Shown: positions 15,671 to 23,199 of the stretch, piece after piece | How positions within the stretch are numbered: position 1 is the stretch's first letter | How the letters are laid out: every line of letters begins with the position of its first letter | Source: Sphingobacteriia bacterium | GTDB lineage: Bacteria; Bacteroidota; Bacteroidia; NS11-12g; UBA955 | DNA length: 23,199 nucleotides | Reading direction: 5' to 3' | Assembly: GCA_021151535.1 (NCBI GenBank) | Contig: JAGKXC010000025.1 | Span: 1 to 23,199, forward strand | The notes under the pieces: generated by a model | Database searches by the model: none | Seen by the model: the letters and a program-made list of their open reading frames with translations, nothing else | Told to the model about the DNA's origin: nothing | Program-made: the position numbers and the translations under genes

Positions 15671-16382
15671 AAAAGAAATTCGAAGCTTTTTGGGGTCGCT
15701 CATCGGCTACATGGTAATGGGCGTTTTCTTAATAATTTCAGGATTATTCTTATGGATAATCAAAGAAAACAACGTGCTTGACTTGGGGGTAGGAAGCCTT
15801 CAAGTAATGTTCAACATTGCGCCTTATTTATTGATTTTTTTGGTATCCGCCATCACCATGCGAAGTATTTCCGAAGAAAAACGTTTGGGCACCATTGAAA
15901 TGTTGGCCACAAAGCCAGTTACTGATACAGCCATTATTATGGGCAAATTTTTAGCGGCAGTTACCCTCATCATATTTGCACTGATCCCTACCCTGTTTTA
16001 TGTATTCTCGGTAAAATCATTAATGATTGAAGGTCAGCAAATTGATTCAGGAGCTATGATTGGTTCTTATTTCGGATTAATCATGCTGGCAATGTGCTAT
16101 GCCGCCATTGGATTGTTCTCATCCTCATTAACCGACAATCAAATTATCGCCCTGATTATATCCATGGCTCTTTGCTTCTTTTGGTATGGGATTTTGGGAT
16201 TACTGGGCGACATAAAATGGTTGGCGGGAGTTGGTAAAAGTTTGAGTTGGTTTGGATTGGACTACCATTATCAGTCTATTTCACGAGGTGTTTTAGACAC
16301 CAGAGATGTTATTTATTTCCTGGGTTTTGCAAGTGTATTCTTGGGAAGTACTAAGTTGGTTTTTGATAGTAGAAAGTGGTAA
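15654..16382 (+). CDS. gldF: Gliding-motility ABC transporter permease GldF
   Basis: A 242-residue inner-membrane permease of the ABC-2 type. About six hydrophobic segments are visible, beginning with GSLIGYMVMGVFLIISGLFL near the N-terminus. The cytoplasmic stretch SEEKRLGTIEMLATKPVTD (73-91) is the conserved ABC-2 coupling region, expected to contact GldA. The gene begins inside the end of gldA and is followed by gldG with 5 bases between stop and preferred start, so the three form one operon. Identification rests on the domain type and on its position between gldA and gldG. Confidence 0.9.
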   Translation: MWIIFKKEIRSFLGSLIGYMVMGVFLIISGLFLWIIKENNVLDLGVGSLQVMFNIAPYLLIFLVSAITMRSISEEKRLGTIEMLATKPVTDTAIIMGKFLAAVTLIIFALIPTLFYVFSVKSLMIEGQQIDSGAMIGSYFGLIMLAMCYAAIGLFSSSLTDNQIIALIISMALCFFWYGILGLLGDIKWLAGVGKSLSWFGLDYHYQSISRGVLDTRDVIYFLGFASVFLGSTKLVFDSRKW

Positions 16383-16387
16383 CTGTA

Positions 16388-18172
16388 ATGAAAAACAAAA
16401 TCAGCAATCGCAATTCAACTAGAATCGCTTCAATTTCAGAATGGGTTACCGTTTTGGTGGTGATTATTGTGGTAAATGTGTTGGCAAATGTATTCTACAA
16501 ACGAATCGATTTAACCTCTGAAAAACGGTATACATTGAGTTCAACATCTACTGAATTATGTACAAAACTGGAGAAAAAAGGTGAAAAACTTTACTTTAAA
16601 TTATACTTAGACGGTGAAATGAGTCCGAGATTCCGGCAATTGCGCGATGAAATCAGAGACTTAGCTTACGAGTTTAGAGAGGCCAGTGGCAAAACCATCG
16701 AAATCGAAGTATCCAATCCATTTGAAAATAAGCAACCTTCAGAAATATCTCCCATCATGGAAGATTTTGCTTCAAGGGGATTATTTGCAGTAAGAGACAT
16801 TGAAGATGAATCAGGCGACCAACTAAAAATCAAGCAATTGATTCCGGCAGCTGAGTTACATTATGGCGACAAAACTGTCGCGATAAATTTTTACCAATTG
16901 GACGTTGCTTTGGATCCAGCAGAAAACATTCAAAAAGCGATTGATAATTTAGAATATGAAATTGCTAATGGGCTACGACAATGTGCGCTAGAAAAGCCAA
17001 AGAAAATTGTTTTTGCCGATGGCAACAACGAAATGACAGATGATCGTATTAAAGCTTTTGCCGTTGAACTCAGCAAATATTATTCTATTTCCAAATTAAA
17101 TTTGAATTTAGCAGATCCGGCTGCAGGAATGCCTTTTGTTGCTGATTTAGAAAAAGCCAACCCAGATAGCATTGGTTTGATCCTCATGGAGAAAATCCAA
17201 AATCGGTTAAACACAAATGATCTTTTGGTAATATCAAAACCAGAAACCGATTATAACATGGCTGAATTGTATTTGATTGATCAGTTTATGTTAAAAGGAG
17301 GCAAAGTTCTTTGGATGATTGATCCGGTAGTTGCTGAAATTGACAGTTTTGAAAACAATAGTACCATCATGGCCATGCCTAGAGGCTTAGAGAATATAGA
17401 AACTTCATTGTTTCATTATGGTATCAAAATGGAAAATACATTGTTAACCGATGTATTGTGTAATGCCATTCCTATTCCGGTTGGAGGTAGACCTGATTTG
17501 GTAGATTTTACTTATTTCCCTGTATTTACTTCTGCCGGTTTAACACACCCTATTACCAAAAACTTGGGTATGGTTTGGTCGCAATTTGCATCTACTTTAA
17601 CCGTTAAAACAAACAGCACTCTCTCTGTAACTCCTTTGCTCACTTCATCGCCTAACACAAAAATCATAAACCCTCCGGCCACAATTGATTTGCAATCGGT
17701 ATACATGCAAAGCCGCGACGACAATTTCAAAAGTTCGCTAAGAGGTGGAACCAAACTTTCTGGCGTTATGTTAGAAGGAAACTTTGAAAGTCCGTTTGTT
17801 TATCAAAGAAAATATACACGTTTGCCATTCAAAGTACATGGCGAAAGTAAAATGATTGTGATAGCAGATGGCGATATAATTCGAAATAGCACCAGTAAAA
17901 AAGGGATGATTTATCCCACAGGTTACGATAGATTTACGAAAAACACTTTTGCAAATAAAACGTTCTTAATGAATTGCATTGATTATTTGATTGATGATAA
18001 CGGATTAATTGAAATCCGGGCGAAAGAAAAAATGGTAAGATTGTTAGACAAAGAAAAGATTCGCCTAGAAAAATCGTTTTATCAGTGGTTTAATATGATT
18101 GCACCTATTGTTAGTATTTTATTATTTGGAATGGGCAATGCAGTGTTACGCAGATGGAAATTTCAACGTTAA
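16388..18172 (+). CDS. gldG: Gliding-motility ABC transporter component GldG
   Basis: A 594-residue inner-membrane protein with one N-terminal membrane helix (about 18-36), a large soluble domain, and one C-terminal helix (about 567-586) followed by a basic end (RRWKFQR). This is the GldG architecture. The soluble part begins with the family-typical RIDLTSEKRYTLS (39-51). GldG works with GldA and GldF, and in Flavobacterium the set is linked to gliding. The ATG at 16388 is chosen over an in-frame GTG at 16376 that overlaps gldF, because the ATG lies right after the gldF stop and gives the compact basic N-terminus expected before a membrane helix. Confidence 0.92.
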   Translation: MKNKISNRNSTRIASISEWVTVLVVIIVVNVLANVFYKRIDLTSEKRYTLSSTSTELCTKLEKKGEKLYFKLYLDGEMSPRFRQLRDEIRDLAYEFREASGKTIEIEVSNPFENKQPSEISPIMEDFASRGLFAVRDIEDESGDQLKIKQLIPAAELHYGDKTVAINFYQLDVALDPAENIQKAIDNLEYEIANGLRQCALEKPKKIVFADGNNEMTDDRIKAFAVELSKYYSISKLNLNLADPAAGMPFVADLEKANPDSIGLILMEKIQNRLNTNDLLVISKPETDYNMAELYLIDQFMLKGGKVLWMIDPVVAEIDSFENNSTIMAMPRGLENIETSLFHYGIKMENTLLTDVLCNAIPIPVGGRPDLVDFTYFPVFTSAGLTHPITKNLGMVWSQFASTLTVKTNSTLSVTPLLTSSPNTKIINPPATIDLQSVYMQSRDDNFKSSLRGGTKLSGVMLEGNFESPFVYQRKYTRLPFKVHGESKMIVIADGDIIRNSTSKKGMIYPTGYDRFTKNTFANKTFLMNCIDYLIDDNGLIEIRAKEKMVRLLDKEKIRLEKSFYQWFNMIAPIVSILLFGMGNAVLRRWKFQR

Positions 18173-18192
18173 GCCGCATACATTAAACATAC

Positions 18193-18210
18193 AACGTCAT
18201 ATATAAACGT
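18193..18210. repeat. AACGTC / TATAAACGT element before ruvA
   Basis: AACGTC (18193-18198) and TATAAACGT (18202-18210) lie in the 43-base gap between gldG and ruvA. The same two words occur adjacent to each other at 11642-11656, at the end of porQ. A shared element is possible, but two copies in AT-rich DNA are weak evidence. Confidence 0.2.
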
Positions 18211-18215
18211 CGAAA

Positions 18216-18821
18216 ATGTACGAATACATAGAAGGAAATATTGAAGCTATATCTCCCACGCATGCCGTTGTTAGCGTGCAAGGAATGGGTTATAAAATTG
18301 CCATTAGTTTAACTACATACGAACAAATCAAGAGCAATAAGTCATGCAGACTTTTTGTAGATTTACTGTTCAAAGTTGAAAATCAGAGCCCTGTGAGTAT
18401 GTCGTTATTTGGCTTTGCAGACCCAGAAGAAAGGGAGATGTTTCGCATGCTAACTGGAGTTTCCGGCGTGGGCAACAATACCGCAATGTTGATGTTATCT
18501 AGTTTAAATCCTGGCGAATTAGCATCGGCCATTTTAAACGGAAATGTTGGCTTATTAAAGAGCATTAAAGGCATTGGAGAAAAAACCGCTCAAAGAATTG
18601 TTTTAGAATTACGCGACAAGTTGGGTTCTGGCAGAAAATCATCTTCCATGCATTTGGTTTCTGGTGGCAATTCTGACCAATATGAACAAGCGCTCTTGGC
18701 ATTAACAACATTGGGTTATGCTCGCCAAGCAGCGGAAAAAGCGCTGTTAAAAGTCACCAAAGAATTGGGCTCAGAGGCTACCGTAGAAGACCTTCTGAAA
18801 AATTCACTAAAAATATTGTAA
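18216..18821 (+). CDS. ruvA: Holliday junction DNA helicase subunit RuvA
   Basis: A 201-residue cytoplasmic protein that binds four-way DNA junctions and loads the RuvB motor for branch migration in recombinational repair. An N-terminal OB-fold (1-65) with EGNIEAI and GMGYKI is followed by two helix-hairpin-helix motifs, GVSGVGNNTA (81-90) and IKGIGEKTA (117-125). A flexible linker (about 138-153) and a C-terminal RuvB-binding domain (154-201) follow. Length and order are normal. It sits 43 bases after gldG and 62 bases before sprA, and ruvA next to sprA is an arrangement I recall from other Bacteroidota. Confidence 0.96.
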   Translation: MYEYIEGNIEAISPTHAVVSVQGMGYKIAISLTTYEQIKSNKSCRLFVDLLFKVENQSPVSMSLFGFADPEEREMFRMLTGVSGVGNNTAMLMLSSLNPGELASAILNGNVGLLKSIKGIGEKTAQRIVLELRDKLGSGRKSSSMHLVSGGNSDQYEQALLALTTLGYARQAAEKALLKVTKELGSEATVEDLLKNSLKIL

Positions 18822-18883
18822 ATTGCAAAACTAACAATCATTTGCCTATAGCAGAAAGATACTCCATTAAACTTGTATATCGA

Positions 18884-21800
18884 ATGTTGATTTTGGATGG
18901 ACTGACGCGGATTTGGGGGACCTTTTTTAGGTCTTTCTTATTTGTTGTATGCCTTATATTTTTCTGGAGTACCTTACCCAATGCGGCTGTAGCGCAAATA
19001 GACACAGCTAAATTGCTTCGTTATAAAGTAAAACGGGGCGATGATAAAAGCAATAGCAGCAACATCGACCTTCCCAATCCAATCAAAACGGAATGGAAAT
19101 ACAATCCTAAATCCAATCGTTATGAAGGTTTCAGACAAATAGGTAGTTTGAGCTATCCAACGGGCGAAGTGCTGTCGGTAAACGATTATTACAAAAAAAT
19201 TGCACAACAAGCTGATCAGCAATATTTCAGAGACAAAACTAAATCAAACACTACTGTTGGGAACACCCAAGGGATAAATGATTTGATTAAATCAGAACTG
19301 AATAATCCGGCTATTAGTAAAATTTTTGGTGAAGGCGGCGTAGACTTTCAATTATCGGGAAGTGCGATGATTAAATTGGGTGGAAACTGGAACGAAAGAA
19401 GAGACCCAAGTATATCCAAAAGACAGCAAAAGTACTTTGTACCGGTTTTTGACCAGCAATTACAAATTAGTGCAAATGGAAACGTCGGGGAATTTGTAAA
19501 ACTTGGAATTAATTATGATACAGAAGCCGCGTTTGACATAGACAACCAAACCAATTTGGGTTGGAAAGGCAAACCTGATGGCATTTTAAAAAATGTTCAG
19601 GTGGGTAACTTAAGTTTAAATCTACCCACTCAACTTATTAAACCTGTTCCCTCTTTGTTTGGAATAGGTACAACGATGCAGTTTGGCAAAACTACGGTTC
19701 AAACGATTTTTTCACAAAACAAGGGTCAATCTACTGAAACCGTTTTGAAAGGTGGTGCGCAATTGAATGAATTCAAAATCACTTCAGACAATTACGACCA
19801 AAATAAACACTATTTCCTATCTCAATTTTTCAGGGAGAATTACAATAAATCTTTGGAAAATTTACCTATGGTTACAAGTGGGGTAATTGTAAACCGTGTT
19901 GAAGTATGGGTTACTAATAGAAATGCAAACTTAGAAACGCCTAGAGATATAATGGCTTTTCAAGATTTGGGGGAATCAAAACCTTATCGAACAAATTTGG
20001 GTAGTAGCACAGATCCTGCAGCAGATAATAATTCAAACAATTTATACAATTTAATCGCCAATGACCCACAATCAAGAACTTTGGGAACAGCCATAGACAG
20101 AATGTATCAATTGGTTTCAAACTTTGAGCAAACAGTAGATTTTGACATTTTAAACAATGCCCGTCAGCTAACGGCTACGGAGTTTACGCTAAATAGTCAG
20201 TTGGGTTATATTTCCTTAAATCAACCGCTAAACAACGACGAAATATTGGCTGTTGCATTTGAATATTCCTACAATGGCAAAACCTACCAAGTGGGTGAAT
20301 TTTCTAGAGACGTACCACCGGGCAATCAGAAAATGATGTTCTTAAAGATGTTGAAAGGCAACACCATCAGAACACGCTTACCTATGTGGCGCCTAATGAT
20401 GAAGAACATTTATGCATTAAACACTTATAGTTTATCATTGGAGGATTTCAAATTCAACATCATATATGCAGATGATTCAACGGGTGCAGACTATGATTAT
20501 ATACCTGTTGGCAACAAGCCTTTACCCAAATTGGCGGGAGGTATTCCTTTAATTCGTGTTTTAGGATTAGATAAATTAAACAGACAACAGGAAGCCAAGC
20601 CAGATGGTATATTTGATGCATTTGATGGTATTACAATCAATACCCAAAATGCCAGAATTATCTTCCCAGTAATAGAACCATTTGGCGAAGATTTGAGGAA
20701 CAAATTTGATGGCAACAATACGTTGGCTGATTTTTACTGCTACGACGCATTGTACGATTCAACAAAATGGCTTGCACAACAAGATGTTAAGCACAACAAG
20801 TTTTACTTGAAAGGCAGTTATAAAGGGGCCAACGGCGCTGAATTATTTTTAGGAACCACTAACTTACAACGTGGATCCGTGCGCGTTACTGCCAATGGAA
20901 GACCTTTAACAGAAGGAACAGATTATGAAGTGGACTATGCCTTGGGAAGGGTAAAAATTCTTAACCAAGGTTTATTGCAAGGAGGTGCCGAAATTAGGGC
21001 AACAGCTAACGGACAGAGTTTCTTTAACATTCAGCAAAAAACGCTATTAGGCGGAAGGGTTGAGCACAAGTTCAACAAACACTTAATGGTAGGTGGAACG
21101 CTACTCCACATGTATGAAAGACCTTTGGTAACAAAAACAAATTTCAACGAAGAACCGTTATTAAATACCATTTTTGGAGCTGATGTATCTTATAGTTCAA
21201 AATCAAGATTCATTACCAAATTGGTAGACAAATTACCATTCTTAGAAACAAAAGAAATTTCAAGCATAACAGCTTATGCCGAGGTAGCGAAAATTGTACC
21301 TCATAACCATAAATCTCAAGGAGGAAATCGCGGTATTTCTAACCTGGAAGATTTTGAAAATGCTGAATTGCCCAATGATTATAAAACTGTTTCAAACTGG
21401 GTAGTTGCTTCAGTACCGCAAAAACAACCGGATCTATTTGAAGACACAAAATCAAGCAATAAATTAGATTGGTTACATCACCATGCAAGTTTAAGTTTCT
21501 ATACCATTGATCAATTGTTTTACAGAACGATGGATATGCCAGATAACTTCAAACCCAAGGTTGACCAAATTTTGAGCAACCCTTATATGCGTCAAGTAGA
21601 CCAACGTGAAGTCTTCCCACAAAGAAATTTCCCTCAAGGTACACCCACTATCCTACCAACTTTAGACCTGGTTTTCCGTCCTCAAGTAAGAGGTATGCAC
21701 AACTACAATACGAATGCTTCTGAAGTTGATGCCAACGGAAAATTAATCGATCCATCCAAAAGCTGGGGAGGTATAATGAGAAGGGTTGATCAAAACGACT

Positions 21801-23199
21801 TTGAAGGAACCAACATTGACTACATTGAGATTTGGATGTACGATCCATTTTATTATAATCAGAATTTGAATGGTGAGTTGCTTTTACATCTTGGAAGTGT
21901 AAGCGAAGATATTCTACCAGATAGAAGAAAATCGTTTGAAAATGGCCTTCCATCACCCGGTTCTTCTAACCAAAGTGTTGATACAACCCAATATGCTCGG
22001 GTGCCAGAAGTTCCCCAAATCAATTATGCATTCGACAATACAAACTCTGCCATAACCAATCAAGACTTAGGTTTAGACGGCATGAATGATGCTGAAGAAA
22101 GAGACCATTTTGATAGCGTTTATTTGAAGCAAATCGCCCTTAATTTCGGTACATCAAGTAAATTTTACAATGACGCTTATGCAGATCCTTCCAATGATAA
22201 TTTCATGCACTTCTTAGACGAACAATACACCAAAGAAGATGCGGATATTATTGGTAGATACAAGCGCTGGATGGGCGTTCAGGGAAATTCAAATCCAGCC
22301 AAACTAACTGGCAAATATTCTGAAATGCCGGGATCTTCAACCATTGTTCCTTCAGATGAAGATGTAAACAGGGATTTTACATTAAACCAAAACGAAGATT
22401 ATTACCAATACAAAATTAAAATCAATTCAGGTGATATGCGAATTGGCCATAACTATGTTTCTGATATCGTTAGAAATACAGTTAAACTTAGGAATGGTAA
22501 AGACGCCGAAATAGTTTGGTACCAGTTAAAAATTCCAGTAAGAGAATTTGAAAAAGCAGTTGGAAATATCTCTGATTTCAAGAGCATCCGTTTCATGCGT
22601 TTAATCATGCGTGGCTTTAACGATTCTGCAGTGCTAAGATTGGGATATATCAATATGGTTCGTGCAGATTGGAGAAGATATACCAATTCATTAAAAACTC
22701 CTGGCGTAGTTGTACCCATCGACCCCAATGATGGAACCAAATTCGTAGTAAGCACGGTGAATATTGAAGAGAATAGTAAAAGAAGTCCAATCGCATATGT
22801 AATTCCTCCCAATGTAGATCGCGTTCAAAACATGGCTTCATTAGGTACAGTTCAAGAAAACGAACAGTCTCTTTCTGTACAAGTTTGTGATTTAAAAGGG
22901 GGCGATGCAAGAGCAGCTTTTAAAACTTCCACTTTCGACGTTAGAAATTACAAACGTTTACAATTGTATGTGCATGCTGAAGAGAGTAACAATACGAGCA
23001 TACAAGATGGCGAAGTTTCAGCTTTTATCCGATTCGGTACCGATTTGTCTTCTAATTATTACGAATACGAAATCCCATTGTCGATGACACGAGGAAGAGT
23101 AGCGAAAGGACAAACCAATGCAGATTATTTGGTTTGGCCGGAAGCCAACTTCATCGATATCGCCATGGAGGAATTCTATAATCTAAAAATTAATCGCCA
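18884..23199 (+). CDS. sprA: Type IX secretion translocon SprA (Sov), 5' part, cut by window edge
   Basis: The frame stays open from the ATG at 18884 to the right edge, giving 1438 complete codons. SprA is usually about 2400 residues, so roughly 60% is present. SprA (Sov in Porphyromonas) is the giant outer-membrane barrel through which T9SS cargo leaves the cell. Residues 1-37 are a signal peptide with a long hydrophobic core and the cleavage site AVA/Q. SprA-type stretches include GNWNERRDPSISKRQQKYF, NYDTEAAFDIDNQTNLGWKG and ADWRRYTNSL. I found no frameshift or internal stop in the stretches I translated. A TTG at 18842 is in frame but would put 14 residues before the signal peptide. The gene follows ruvA on the same strand, 62 bases after its stop. 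Confidence 0.93.
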   Translation, partial: MLILDGLTRIWGTFFRSFLFVVCLIFFWSTLPNAAVAQIDTAKLLRYKVKRGDDKSNSSNIDLPNPIKTEWKYNPKSNRYEGFRQIGSLSYPTGEVLSVNDYYKKIAQQADQQYFRDKTKSNTTVGNTQGINDLIKSELNNPAISKIFGEGGVDFQLSGSAMIKLGGNWNERRDPSISKRQQKYFVPVFDQQLQISANGNVGEFVKLGINYDTEAAFDIDNQTNLGWKGKPDGILKNVQVGNLSLNLPTQLIKPVPSLFGIGTTMQFGKTTVQTIFSQNKGQSTETVLKGGAQLNEFKITSDNYDQNKHYFLSQFFRENYNKSLENLPMVTSGVIVNRVEVWVTNRNANLETPRDIMAFQDLGESKPYRTNLGSSTDPAADNNSNNLYNLIANDPQSRTLGTAIDRMYQLVSNFEQTVDFDILNNARQLTATEFTLNSQLGYISLNQPLNNDEILAVAFEYSYNGKTYQVGEFSRDVPPGNQKMMFLKMLKGNTIRTRLPMWRLMMKNIYALNTYSLSLEDFKFNIIYADDSTGADYDYIPVGNKPLPKLAGGIPLIRVLGLDKLNRQQEAKPDGIFDAFDGITINTQNARIIFPVIEPFGEDLRNKFDGNNTLADFYCYDALYDSTKWLAQQDVKHNKFYLKGSYKGANGAELFLGTTNLQRGSVRVTANGRPLTEGTDYEVDYALGRVKILNQGLLQGGAEIRATANGQSFFNIQQKTLLGGRVEHKFNKHLMVGGTLLHMYERPLVTKTNFNEEPLLNTIFGADVSYSSKSRFITKLVDKLPFLETKEISSITAYAEVAKIVPHNHKSQGGNRGISNLEDFENAELPNDYKTVSNWVVASVPQKQPDLFEDTKSSNKLDWLHHHASLSFYTIDQLFYRTMDMPDNFKPKVDQILSNPYMRQVDQREVFPQRNFPQGTPTILPTLDLVFRPQVRGMHNYNTNASEVDANGKLIDPSKSWGGIMRRVDQNDFEGTNIDYIEIWMYDPFYYNQNLNGELLLHLGSVSEDILPDRRKSFENGLPSPGSSNQSVDTTQYARVPEVPQINYAFDNTNSAITNQDLGLDGMNDAEERDHFDSVYLKQIALNFGTSSKFYNDAYADPSNDNFMHFLDEQYTKEDADIIGRYKRWMGVQGNSNPAKLTGKYSEMPGSSTIVPSDEDVNRDFTLNQNEDYYQYKIKINSGDMRIGHNYVSDIVRNTVKLRNGKDAEIVWYQLKIPVREFEKAVGNISDFKSIRFMRLIMRGFNDSAVLRLGYINMVRADWRRYTNSLKTPGVVVPIDPNDGTKFVVSTVNIEENSKRSPIAYVIPPNVDRVQNMASLGTVQENEQSLSVQVCDLKGGDARAAFKTSTFDVRNYKRLQLYVHAEESNNTSIQDGEVSAFIRFGTDLSSNYYEYEIPLSMTRGRVAKGQTNADYLVWPEANFIDIAMEEFYNLKINR

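Noticed and set aside
18842..18883. TTG start for SprA upstream of the ATG
   Set aside because: The extra 14 residues are charged and would lengthen the signal peptide needlessly.
1..23199. CRISPR array, insertion sequence, tRNA or rRNA
   Set aside because: No regularly spaced repeats, transposase-like proteins or RNA-gene signatures were seen on either strand.

Overview
The window reads as chromosomal DNA of a member of the Bacteroidota. Type IX secretion system (T9SS) and gliding genes (porQ, gldA, gldF, gldG, sprA) occur only in that phylum. Several start regions also carry the phylum's TAnnTTTG promoter-type box, and the proteins are of Bacteroidota type. The sequence does not settle the genus. 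By a hand count of sample lines, G+C is roughly 32-45% in the core genes, against about 24% in the first 350 bases.

Layout. (1) Bases 2-349 are the 3' end of a PHP-family histidinol-phosphatase-like gene on the + strand. It converges on a TonB-dependent receptor of the hemoglobin/heme type (359-2653, -), and a shared bidirectional hairpin terminator sits at the junction. A small secreted or membrane-anchored protein of unknown function (2852-3367, -) precedes the receptor. (2) A PcaF/PaaJ-like thiolase and truA form a + strand pair (3472-5445). (3) A - strand block reads porQ, cmk, tpiA and then a 1504-residue secreted protein of unknown function (12729 down to 5502). (4) A + strand block starting at 12795 reads ribF, an M23 peptidase, gldA, gldF, gldG, ruvA and sprA. 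sprA is cut by the right edge after about 1438 codons.

How the genes work together. PorQ, an outer-membrane barrel of the T9SS surface-attachment machinery, and SprA, the giant outer-membrane translocon, belong to protein secretion. GldA, GldF and GldG form an ABC transporter linked to gliding motility. An M23 peptidase with a very basic C-terminal tail lies just upstream of gldA. The remaining genes are housekeeping: tRNA pseudouridylation, pyrimidine nucleotide phosphorylation, glycolysis, flavin cofactor synthesis and Holliday-junction processing. The main unknowns are the 1504-residue protein, the 171-residue protein paired with the receptor, and the role of the M23 enzyme. I see no mobile element, CRISPR array, tRNA or rRNA. 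No stretch over 300 bases lacks a gene; the longest gap is 198 bases (2654-2851).
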